DNA of 7,533 nucleotides from Pseudomonadota bacterium (GTDB taxonomy: Bacteria; Desulfobacterota; BSN033; G020346125). The notes beneath the pieces are model-generated. The model saw only the letters and a program-made list of their open reading frames with translations, was not told where the DNA came from and did not search any database. Positions 1-5,245 of this stretch are shown piece after piece. Numbering within the stretch: position 1 is the stretch's first letter; the number at the start of each line of letters is the position of its first letter. The stretch spans positions 1-7,533 of the forward strand of contig DAOVIU010000041.1 in NCBI GenBank assembly GCA_030673585.1, in the 5' to 3' direction. A program made the translations under genes and the position numbers.

Positions 1-72
1 GAAGAGCCGCCGGTTCTCCTCGGCGTTCCGTTCGTTGGCCTCAAGTACCTTTTTGGCTACGGGAATCTTCAT
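1..72 (-). CDS. hypB: HypB, hydrogenase/urease nickel insertion GTPase (N-terminal fragment, cut by window edge)
   Basis: Only the first 24 codons are present. The protein starts MKIPVAKKVLEANERN and continues through AEENRRLF, matching the start of the conserved HypB region (a helix with Leu-Glu-x-Asn followed by Ala-x-x-Asn-Arg) that precedes the GTPase domain. HypB is a SIMIBI-class GTPase that works with HypA to load Ni into the hydrogenase large subunit in the cytoplasm. The ATG at 72-70 follows an AAAGGAG ribosome binding site (84-90) at about 11 bases, which supports this start. It lies 33 bases after the hypA stop and in the same reading frame. With this start there is no N-terminal CxxCGC nickel site and no His-rich stretch before the conserved region. 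The GTPase motifs lie outside the window, so identity rests on the N-terminus and on its position after hypA. Confidence 0.85.
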   Translation of the reverse strand, partial: MKIPVAKKVLEANERNAEENRRLF

Positions 73-105
73 ATATTCTTGGTCTCCTTTTTCACGAGTA
101 CGCGT

Positions 106-447
106 TCAGTCACCTTCGATGGCGACGATATCCAACTCCTTGCCCGAGACGATCTCCATCCGAGCCCCTCCACAGAGGGGACAATCATCCATCCATGTCT
201 CCAAGGTGACCTCCTGACCGCACTCCATACATCGACCCCGTAGTGGGACTTCCTTCACCTCCAGACGTGCTCCTTCCAGCGGCGATCCAGAGGTCAGCAC
301 GTTGAAGCTAAAGCTCAAAGACTCTACCACTACGGCTCTCAAGGCGCCTATCCTCAGGCTGACGCTTTCGATCCTCGAGAGGTTGTGAATTTTCATCTGA
401 TCGTTGAGGATATCGACGATGCTTTGAGCGATGGAGAGTTCGTGCAT
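106..447 (-). CDS. hypA: HypA, hydrogenase nickel incorporation metallochaperone
   Basis: A 113-residue protein of normal family length. It starts with the invariant Met-His-Glu, whose N-terminal amine and His2 bind the nickel to be delivered. The zinc-finger domain has two CxxC pairs, Cys73/Cys76 (CMEC) and Cys89/Cys92 (CPLC), forming the structural Zn site. The C-terminus has the typical GKELDIVAIE strand. HypA collects Ni and, with the GTPase HypB, passes it to the hydrogenase large-subunit precursor after the Fe(CN)2CO group is in place. The start is set by the MHE motif and by AGGA about 7 bases upstream (455-458). The gene follows the maturation protease by 66 bases and precedes hypB by 33, so all are probably cotranscribed with the structural genes. 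Identification is secure. Confidence 0.96.
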   Translation of the reverse strand: MHELSIAQSIVDILNDQMKIHNLSRIESVSLRIGALRAVVVESLSFSFNVLTSGSPLEGARLEVKEVPLRGRCMECGQEVTLETWMDDCPLCGGARMEIVSGKELDIVAIEGD

Positions 448-513
448 TATCCCTTCCTGGATACATGAGATCGCGGGTTTGAGCGGTGGGACCCTTGGAT
501 TGCTTGAACACCC

Positions 514-1053
514 CTATGTTGAAGGTACCTCGGCTGACCATTTTCCTGCAGGGTTACCGAGAGAGAGGGTTACCTCTTCACGTATGAGTTGGATCAGCCT
601 TGGAATCTTCGCCTCGATCTCCGGAGAGAGATCCATCCCCATCTCCAGGGACTTGGGTTCCACGCCGATGATGGTGGCCCGAGGGGTGGAACCAATGAGC
701 CCTGAAAGGTTGATCACCTCCAGGATGGAGATTTGATGAACCGAGGTTTTGAACATGTCTGGGAAAGGAGGACAGTCCTCGACCTCAAATCGGTAAATGG
801 ACCCGGGAGGTCCTCCCGCCTTGACGGCGTCAACCAGAATGACCCGGTCGGCTTTCAAGAGAATGTTCATAAGGCCAAAACCGTCCGTTCCGCCTTCCAC
901 AACTCGGACTTGAGGGGGCAAGTCCATTTCCATCATTCTCCGGGCCACGTGGACGCCTACTCCCTCGTCGCTGAGGAGGAGGTTACCCACCCCCAGGACA
1001 AGAACTCTTTGATTCCGTCGTTTTGTGGACTTTTCGCCTTCCCTCGATGACAT
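514..1053 (-). CDS. HyaD/HybD-family hydrogenase maturation endopeptidase (M52)
   Basis: A 179-residue protein that removes the C-terminal tail of the hydrogenase large subunit once nickel is inserted. The N-terminal LGVGNLLLSDEGVGVH matches the family's glycine-rich motif. By comparison with E. coli HybD, the three nickel-sensing ligands are Glu30 (in SDEG), Asp75 (in LVDA) and His106 (in SVHQ). The later GVEPKSLE stretch is also typical. The start chosen is the ATG at 1053-1051, which shares one base with the large-subunit stop (TGATG). It has no clear ribosome binding site of its own, so translation is probably coupled to the large subunit. The frame stays open upstream to an ATG at 1122, but that would lie inside the large-subunit gene and add about 23 residues the family lacks. 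The first 14 or so residues are charged and unlike HybD. It is probably specific for the large subunit encoded just before it. Confidence 0.92.
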   Translation of the reverse strand: MSSREGEKSTKRRNQRVLVLGVGNLLLSDEGVGVHVARRMMEMDLPPQVRVVEGGTDGFGLMNILLKADRVILVDAVKAGGPPGSIYRFEVEDCPPFPDMFKTSVHQISILEVINLSGLIGSTPRATIIGVEPKSLEMGMDLSPEIEAKIPRLIQLIREEVTLSLGNPAGKWSAEVPST

Positions 1054-2621
1054 CACTCGACCATGAACTTGCGTATTTCGTTGGTCTTCGGATCGATTAG
1101 ATGGATGGCACAGGCCAGGCAAGGATCAAAGGAACGGATCACCCGAACCACATTGATGGGGTTTTCGGGATCCGGCACCGGAACGCCGATGAGAGATTCC
1201 TCGTACTGTCCTCGGACGCCCCGCTCATCCCTCGGTGAGGCGTTCCACGTCGAGGGGACCACTGCCTGGTAGTTGGCGATTTTGTGATCTTCAATCCGGA
1301 TCCAGTGACCCAGGGCCCCCCTCGGTGGCTCGAAGAATCCGGCTCCCTCTCCTTCCACCGGCGGATCCCAATGAGCCGTGTCGTGGATTTTGAATCCCGG
1401 CTTGGTCATGGCCGCTGTGAGCTCATCGCACCAGTGATACATGGCGTCAACGACCTTCTTTGTCTCGATTGCCCTGGCCGCGTGCCGGGCTACGGCCCCG
1501 GGTTTTACCCCCTGATCCTTCACCAGCCCCATAATTGTCGGATCCCGGTCCACGAGAGCCCTGGCCAGGGGACCGACTTCCATAGGTGTGTTTCCGTATC
1601 TGGGGGCCTTCACAAAGGAGTAAGCATCCCGTCGCTCGAGGTCAAAGACCTGGGACCCCTTATAGGGGTGCTTGGGGCTATCATCTTTGTACCAGCTATA
1701 TCGGACGGATTCGGTTATCTTCTCGTGTTTGAAGGGCCGAACCTCGACTCCCTTAGTTCCGTTGAGGCCCATGATGACCCCTGGTTTGAAAACCAGCTTT
1801 TTGCCAGCTTCATCCAACTCAAAGCTCCCGCAAGAGAGGTAGTTGTGATGACCGCCACCGATACCTGCTTTGGCCAGGGGAAGCAACGGCCCAGTTCCAA
1901 AGGCCACGACGTCGGGAATGTATACCTCGTTGACGAAGGCGGCTAACTCATCGAGCATGGACCGGAACCGGGCTACCTGATTGATATCGGGGTACTGGGT
2001 AAATCCGCCGACCACGATGCTCTGGTAATGGGGAGCCCTGCCCCCGAAGATCACCCCCATGTTCTTGGCCTTGATCTGCATCTTCAGCGCGTCCAGGTAG
2101 TGTTTCACCGCTGCTATGACCACATCCGGATCCTTGACGCTGAACTCATCGGGCTTGTAGCGCGGAGTGAGGGGAAAAGTATCTCCCCGTTGAACCAAGC
2201 CGACCACCTTCTCCTTGATTTTTTTCAACTCAGCGTCCTTGCCCGTATAGTTGGCAATAGCCATGACATCAATGTAATCCAAGGCGCTCAGATGGTAAAA
2301 GTGAACCAGGTGGTCGTAGATATATTCGGCGCCCATGACCAGGTTTCTGAGGAGCGTTCCCCCCCATGGAACCTGAGCGCCGAACGCTGCGTCGAGGGCA
2401 CGGGCCGAGGCCATTTGGTGAACGCTGAAGCAGACGCCGCAGAAACGGCTCGTGACGTAGCTGGCATCCCGTGGATCCTTCCCCACGAGAAGGGCCTCGA
2501 ATCCGCGGGCCATGGTGCCGCTGCTCCAGGCGTTCTTAACTTTCCCGTTCTCCACTTCCACCTCGATCTTGAGGTGTCCCTCTATCCTCGTCATCGGATC
2601 AATGGTGATTCGTCTTCCCAT
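1053..2621 (-). CDS. hynA: [NiFe]-hydrogenase group 1 large (catalytic) subunit
   Basis: A 522-residue subunit carrying the NiFe(CN)2CO active site for reversible H2 oxidation. The N-terminal motif is RFCGVCFSVH (Cys61, Cys64, His68), and the C-terminal motif is DPCLACAIH (Cys501, Cys504, His507). Together they supply the four Cys ligands. Glu14 in TRIEGH is the expected proton-transfer glutamate, and PPRGALGHW near residue 430 holds the canopy Arg. The tail after His507 is 15 residues and should be cleaved by the protease encoded next. Cys501 is read from TGC and Cys504 from TGT, so this is not a selenocysteine enzyme, although stretches such as AYSFVKAPRY and EVGPLAR resemble [NiFeSe]/group 1a enzymes. 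AGAGGAGG at 2630-2637 lies 8 bases before the ATG, and the gene starts 17 bases after the small subunit. There is no signal peptide: export depends on the small subunit. The symbol follows Desulfovibrio usage (hynB small, hynA large), and other naming schemes exist. Confidence 0.96.
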   Translation of the reverse strand: MGRRITIDPMTRIEGHLKIEVEVENGKVKNAWSSGTMARGFEALLVGKDPRDASYVTSRFCGVCFSVHQMASARALDAAFGAQVPWGGTLLRNLVMGAEYIYDHLVHFYHLSALDYIDVMAIANYTGKDAELKKIKEKVVGLVQRGDTFPLTPRYKPDEFSVKDPDVVIAAVKHYLDALKMQIKAKNMGVIFGGRAPHYQSIVVGGFTQYPDINQVARFRSMLDELAAFVNEVYIPDVVAFGTGPLLPLAKAGIGGGHHNYLSCGSFELDEAGKKLVFKPGVIMGLNGTKGVEVRPFKHEKITESVRYSWYKDDSPKHPYKGSQVFDLERRDAYSFVKAPRYGNTPMEVGPLARALVDRDPTIMGLVKDQGVKPGAVARHAARAIETKKVVDAMYHWCDELTAAMTKPGFKIHDTAHWDPPVEGEGAGFFEPPRGALGHWIRIEDHKIANYQAVVPSTWNASPRDERGVRGQYEESLIGVPVPDPENPINVVRVIRSFDPCLACAIHLIDPKTNEIRKFMVE

Positions 2622-2638
2622 GGATCAGTCCTCCTCTT

Positions 2639-3607
2639 TCACCCGTTCTCCTTCCTGGGAATGAGCCCAGCGGCCTTCTTGGCCAAAATTCGGTCCGTCA
2701 CAGGTCCCATGGCGTAGAGCGGGGTCTGTCGATCATTGAACCCGGGCTCGGAGCATCCCTGGCAGGGAGCACCGGCGTCGATGCAGAAATTGATACCATT
2801 GTTCCACCGCCGGATCGGACAGTCGGAGTATGCCTCCGGCCCCTTGCATCCCTTCTCCAGGAGACACCAGTTCCTCTGCTTGGGGTCATTCCAGTCCGTG
2901 AGGTACTCCCCCGCATCAAAATGCTGATGGCGCCGACAGTTCTCGTGAACTGACATGCCGTAATACATCAGTGGGCGGCCATGTTTGTCCCGGGGTGGTA
3001 CCTTACGGGTAACCAAGTAATACACGATGGTTCCCACCAAATGGTCCATGTGAACCGGACACGTGGAGAGGTTGATGATGGTTTTCCCCGGGACCACCTT
3101 GCTGAGAGGTATTCCCTTGGAGGGAGTGGCCCGCGGGATGCCACCAAAGGCCGTACACGCCCCCACACCGATGATGGCTGCAGCCCTTTCCGCGGTCTCC
3201 TTTACGATCTGCCTGAACGGATGTCCACCGACCATGCAGAAGCGGTCATCGGCGCTTGGTATTGATCCCTCTACCACGAGGACGTAGCCCCCCTCTTTGA
3301 TCGTGTCTTCGCGAGCCTTTTCGGCGATATGGCCAGAGGCCGCCATGATCGTCTCGTGGTACCTGACGGATAGCTTATCCAGGATCAAACTCGCCGGCCC
3401 CGGATTCTCCACGCTGATCAGCGAAATGGTGCACCCGGCGCAGTCCTGCCCCTCCAACCAGATGAGGGGCGGCTTCTTGGCAGCAGACTCCAAGGCCTCG
3501 GCAATCATCTCAGCCGTGAAGAGGTCCGAGAGCCCGAACGCCGCAGCAGTCCCAGCGCAAAACTTCAAGAACTCGCGCCTGGATAAACCCTTGAATGCTT
3601 CCGTCAT
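2639..3607 (-). CDS. hynB: [NiFe]-hydrogenase group 1 small subunit, Tat-exported
   Basis: A 322-residue precursor of the electron-transfer subunit. Residues 9-16 (SRREFLKF) form a twin-arginine motif followed by a short hydrophobic stretch, so the folded heterodimer should be exported through Tat. Expected Fe-S ligands are: proximal cluster Cys56, Cys59, Cys151, Cys183; distal cluster His221, Cys224, Cys248, Cys254; medial cluster Cys263, Cys282, Cys285. Cys275 stands where standard enzymes have Pro. The spare cysteines of O2-tolerant enzymes are absent, with Gly in CAGC and in CTAFGG, so a conventional O2-sensitive type is predicted. The protein ends soon after the last cluster with no C-terminal membrane helix, suggesting a soluble periplasmic enzyme, perhaps paired with a c-type cytochrome (inference). 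AAAGGAGGT (3613-3621) sits 5 bases before the ATG. It is the first gene of the hydrogenase operon. Confidence 0.96.
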   Translation of the reverse strand: MTEAFKGLSRREFLKFCAGTAAAFGLSDLFTAEMIAEALESAAKKPPLIWLEGQDCAGCTISLISVENPGPASLILDKLSVRYHETIMAASGHIAEKAREDTIKEGGYVLVVEGSIPSADDRFCMVGGHPFRQIVKETAERAAAIIGVGACTAFGGIPRATPSKGIPLSKVVPGKTIINLSTCPVHMDHLVGTIVYYLVTRKVPPRDKHGRPLMYYGMSVHENCRRHQHFDAGEYLTDWNDPKQRNWCLLEKGCKGPEAYSDCPIRRWNNGINFCIDAGAPCQGCSEPGFNDRQTPLYAMGPVTDRILAKKAAGLIPRKENG

Positions 3608-3612
3608 GACCT

Positions 3613-3621
3613 ACCTCCTTT
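3613..3621 (-). promoter_or_regulatory. Strong ribosome binding site of the hydrogenase small subunit
   Basis: The minus strand reads AAAGGAGGT, an extended match to the 16S anti-Shine-Dalgarno sequence, 5 bases before the ATG at 3607. It fixes the small-subunit start just ahead of the twin-arginine signal and suggests high translation of the operon's first gene. Confidence 0.85.
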
Positions 3622-3676
3622 CCCTATGATTGTGAAATTATTTGATAGAAATAGGCCATTCTCTGATAAATTACTG

Positions 3677-3692
3677 AGCAAGGGACGCACCC
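3677..3692 (-). promoter_or_regulatory. Possible sigma-54 promoter of the hydrogenase operon
   Basis: The minus strand reads GGGTGCGTCCCTTGCT. It has the required GG-N10-GC spacing (-24/-12) and matches 9 of the 12 defined positions of the consensus TGGCACG-N4-TTGCW, including all of TTGCT. Transcription would start near 3667, giving a leader of about 60 bases before the small-subunit start. No equally good sigma-70 promoter was seen here, though the AT-rich stretch at 3625-3670 could hide a weak one. Sigma-54 control of hydrogenase genes is known in other bacteria. Assignment here is by motif only. Confidence 0.4.
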
Positions 3693-3709
3693 TTTGGTAT
3701 GGTGTGCGT
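3685..3709. repeat. Inverted repeat overlapping the possible promoter
   Basis: Perfect 6-base arms ACGCAC (3685-3690) and GTGCGT (3704-3709) flank a 13-base spacer. The left arm lies inside the -24 side of the possible sigma-54 promoter. It could be an operator or chance: arms of this length are only weak evidence. Confidence 0.3.
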
Positions 3710-3829
3710 TATATGCGGAAGAAACTGCCTCTCGCGTTGCATAGGGGCGGAGTGGAGCGTGACTCTTGGGATATGAGCTCATCCAAAACCCTGAGCTTGG
3801 GTCGACACTTTCTGAGAAGAAATAACTTT

Positions 3830-3849
3830 TGATCTATTGAGCTAGATCA
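3830..3849. repeat. 20-base dyad, possible upstream activator site
   Basis: Perfect 7-base arms TGATCTA (3830-3836) and TAGATCA (3843-3849) flank a 6-base centre. The same heptamer recurs at 3895-3901. The dyad centre is about 170 bases upstream of the predicted hydrogenase transcription start, a usual distance for a sigma-54 enhancer. As RNA from ftsY it would form an AT-rich hairpin without a following T-run, so it is a poor terminator. The role as a binding site is inferred. Confidence 0.4.
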
Positions 3850-3947
3850 GTCAGCTCTTTCTGTTGCAAGTAATCAATATCCCGGGACCGAGTCTGATCT
3901 ACAATAGCATCACCTACGAAAGAATAGGTTCACTTGTTAACCAAAAA

Positions 3948-4871
3948 TCAAAAGAGGGCGGCCACGAATTCCTCGGCATCGAATTCCCGAAGATCGTCCA
4001 TTTTTTCCCCAACACCGATGTACCGAATGGGGATGTGGAACGATTCGGTGATCCCAACGATGATCCCGCCTTTGGCCGTTCCATCCAACTTGGTCAGGGC
4101 AATTCCCGTGATTCCCAAAGCCTCGTTGAAGAGCCTCGTTTGGGAAATGGCGTTCTGCCCCGTAGTCGCGTCGAGGATCAGGAGGATCTCATGGGGGGCC
4201 CCGGGACACTCGCGGCCAACAATCCTCTTCAACTTCCGTAACTCCTCCATGAGGTTTTCCTTGGTGTGGAGTCGCCCCGCTGTGTCGACAAATACGATGT
4301 CGAAGGATCTTGCCTTGGCAGCGTGGACGGCATCATAGGCGACCGCCGAGGGATCGGAGCCCCTGGATTGTTTCACTATATTTGCCCCTATCCTCGCTGC
4401 CCAGACTTCTAGCTGTTCGGTGGCCGCGGCCCGAAAGGTATCCGAGGCGGCGAGGAGGGTCTTCTTTCCACCGGACTGGTATTTGCCCGCCAGCTTGCCG
4501 ATGGTGGTGGTTTTTCCCACTCCATTGACCCCCACTACCATAATCACGAAGGGCTTGGCCCCCGAAGAGTCGATGTCCACGGGGTTTTCCGCGGTCTTCA
4601 GTATGGCCAGAATTGAGTCCTTGATATAATCCTTGACCCTCTGAGGATCATTGAGCTCGTTTCTCCCAGCCCTTTGTTGGAGCTCGTTGATCAGCCGAAA
4701 GGTTGTGTCCGTACCCAAATCGGCGGTGATGAGGATTTCCTCCAGCTCCTCGAGGAGCGTCTCGTCGATACCCTTCTTGCCGGAAACGAGTCGGTCGATC
4801 TGAGAGACAAAGCCGGCATGGGTTTTTGAGAGCCCTTTCCTCAGCCTTTCGAAAAACCCTTCCTCTCCCAT
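3948..4871 (-). CDS. ftsY: FtsY, signal recognition particle receptor GTPase
   Basis: A 307-residue SRP receptor that docks ribosome-nascent chain-SRP complexes at the membrane through a GTPase heterodimer with Ffh. Residues 1-17 (MGEEGFFERLRKGLSKT) look like the amphipathic membrane-targeting helix, followed by the helical N domain to about 95. The G domain has all five motifs: P-loop GVNGVGKTT (114-122), DTFRAAA (144-150), DTAGR (196-200), TKLD (260-263) and GVGE (286-289). The long acidic A domain of the E. coli protein is absent, as in many bacteria. The start is the ATG at 4871-4869, chosen because it begins the conserved targeting helix, but no good ribosome binding site precedes it. 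The start lies inside a 13-base tandem duplication. A gene-free stretch lies on each side, so ftsY is probably transcribed alone. Identification is secure. Confidence 0.97.
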   Translation of the reverse strand: MGEEGFFERLRKGLSKTHAGFVSQIDRLVSGKKGIDETLLEELEEILITADLGTDTTFRLINELQQRAGRNELNDPQRVKDYIKDSILAILKTAENPVDIDSSGAKPFVIMVVGVNGVGKTTTIGKLAGKYQSGGKKTLLAASDTFRAAATEQLEVWAARIGANIVKQSRGSDPSAVAYDAVHAAKARSFDIVFVDTAGRLHTKENLMEELRKLKRIVGRECPGAPHEILLILDATTGQNAISQTRLFNEALGITGIALTKLDGTAKGGIIVGITESFHIPIRYIGVGEKMDDLREFDAEEFVAALF

Positions 4872-4892
4872 AGGAAACCCCCATAGGAAACC
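4867..4892. repeat. Perfect 13-base tandem duplication at the ftsY start codon
   Basis: CCCATAGGAAACC occurs twice head to tail (4867-4879 and 4880-4892). On the minus strand each copy carries an ATG: the downstream one (4871) starts FtsY, and the upstream one (4884) is 13 bases away and out of frame. The copies occupy the place where a ribosome binding site would be expected. Confidence 0.85.
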
Positions 4893-4973
4893 CCAAAGGT
4901 CACGGCGATACTATCACCTGATCGGATTGGAGTCAAGGGATGGGCATTGCCTAAGGTTTCTTTCATCATTTCT

Positions 4974-5149
4974 TGGAGAACTCCTTTGTCCCTTCGCTTC
5001 AATGCTTCCGAAGTGACCCCTTCGGGGTTCGCAGGCGGGGAATACTTACCCCTTCCAGCCTCTGAAGGGCTGGCCTTCCCCTTCCTGCTCACCCTGGATG
5101 GGTCCCCACTTCTCCAGCGGATTACGCTTAGAACCAGAGGAGTTCTCCA
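4974..5149. repeat. Inverted-repeat-bounded 176-base segment
   Basis: The left arm TGGAGAACTCCTTTG (4974-4988) pairs with the right arm CAGAGGAGTTCTCCA (5135-5149) at 14 of 15 positions. The interior is GC-rich and full of shorter stems. Size and layout would fit a small non-autonomous repeat element or a structured RNA, but no flanking target duplication was seen and no second copy is in the window. Confidence 0.45.
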
Positions 5150-5183
5150 CCAAGTCAGGAAGATCCAGGAGACATTCCTCACT

Positions 5184-5210
5184 TCGTGGAGGCTCTAACG
5201 CTCTCCACGA
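5184..5210. repeat. Hairpin downstream of the ABC ATPase gene
   Basis: Perfect 8-base arms TCGTGGAG (5184-5191) and CTCCACGA (5203-5210) enclose an 11-base loop, extendable by one G-T pair. It begins about 36 bases after the ABC ATPase stop in the direction of transcription. There is no T-run after it on the minus strand, so it is more likely an mRNA-end stabilising or Rho-associated hairpin than an intrinsic terminator. Confidence 0.4.
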
Positions 5211-5245
5211 TGCCTTTTCCTAGAGCTTTTGTCCTATTAATCCTT

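Larger units (their letters stand above)
3608..3947. other. Gene-free region between ftsY and the hydrogenase operon
   Basis: About 340 bases with no plausible gene on either strand. It is more AT-rich than its surroundings, especially within 60 bases of the hydrogenase start. It holds a possible sigma-54 promoter, an inverted repeat overlapping that promoter, and a 20-base dyad further upstream. Directly after the ftsY stop there are only short imperfect stems (for example ACCTA/TAGGT at 3912-3929) and no T-run, so I see no clear terminator for ftsY. The most likely role is the control region of the hydrogenase operon. Confidence 0.6.
4893..5245. other. Gene-free, hairpin-rich region between the ABC ATPase and ftsY
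   Basis: About 350 bases. Open frames exist on both strands (for example minus 5182-4841, 113 codons), but their products are rich in Arg, Pro and Ser, show no recognisable family, and the minus one runs into ftsY. The stretch holds stacked short inverted repeats: CCGAAG/CTTCGG (5008-5025), ACCCC/GGGGT (5016-5028) and CCAGCC/GGCTGG (about 5056-5074). These lie within a longer inverted repeat. No tRNA, SRP RNA core or terminator with a T-run was recognised. The ftsY promoter should lie here, but I see no convincing one. Confidence 0.55.

Noticed and set aside
73..108. HypA-HypB fusion by stop-codon read-through (same frame, 11 sense codons between them)
   Set aside because: hypB has its own ribosome binding site and a family-typical N-terminus, so the shared frame is most likely chance.
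1054..1122. Upstream extension of the maturation protease to an ATG at 1122
   Set aside because: It would lie wholly inside the large-subunit gene and add residues unlike the family. The ATG at 1053, overlapping the large-subunit stop, gives a natural operon junction.
1119..1130. Possible selenocysteine in the hydrogenase large subunit
   Set aside because: The C-terminal motif is encoded by TGC and TGT, both ordinary Cys; there is no in-frame TGA before the final stop.
1284..2717. Long plus-strand open frames opposite the hydrogenase genes (up to 229 codons)
   Set aside because: They are antisense shadows of the GC-biased, strongly conserved hydrogenase genes and show no protein family features.
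3912..3929. Terminator for ftsY from the ACCTA/TAGGT stem
   Set aside because: The stem is only 5 bases with an 8-base loop and no T-run follows.
5056..5074. CRISPR-like or short tandem array in the hairpin-rich region
   Set aside because: The repeats are inverted stems, not regularly spaced direct repeats with unique spacers.
4841..5182. 113-codon open frame on the minus strand between the ABC ATPase and ftsY
   Set aside because: Composition is Arg/Pro/Ser-rich with no recognisable domain, it runs into ftsY, and it lies over stacked inverted repeats that keep several frames open by chance.
4893..5245. SRP RNA, tRNA or tmRNA gene near ftsY
   Set aside because: The GGTTCG-like and GGAAG-like pieces are present, but the SRP core sequence, a cloverleaf and an acceptor stem could not be assembled.
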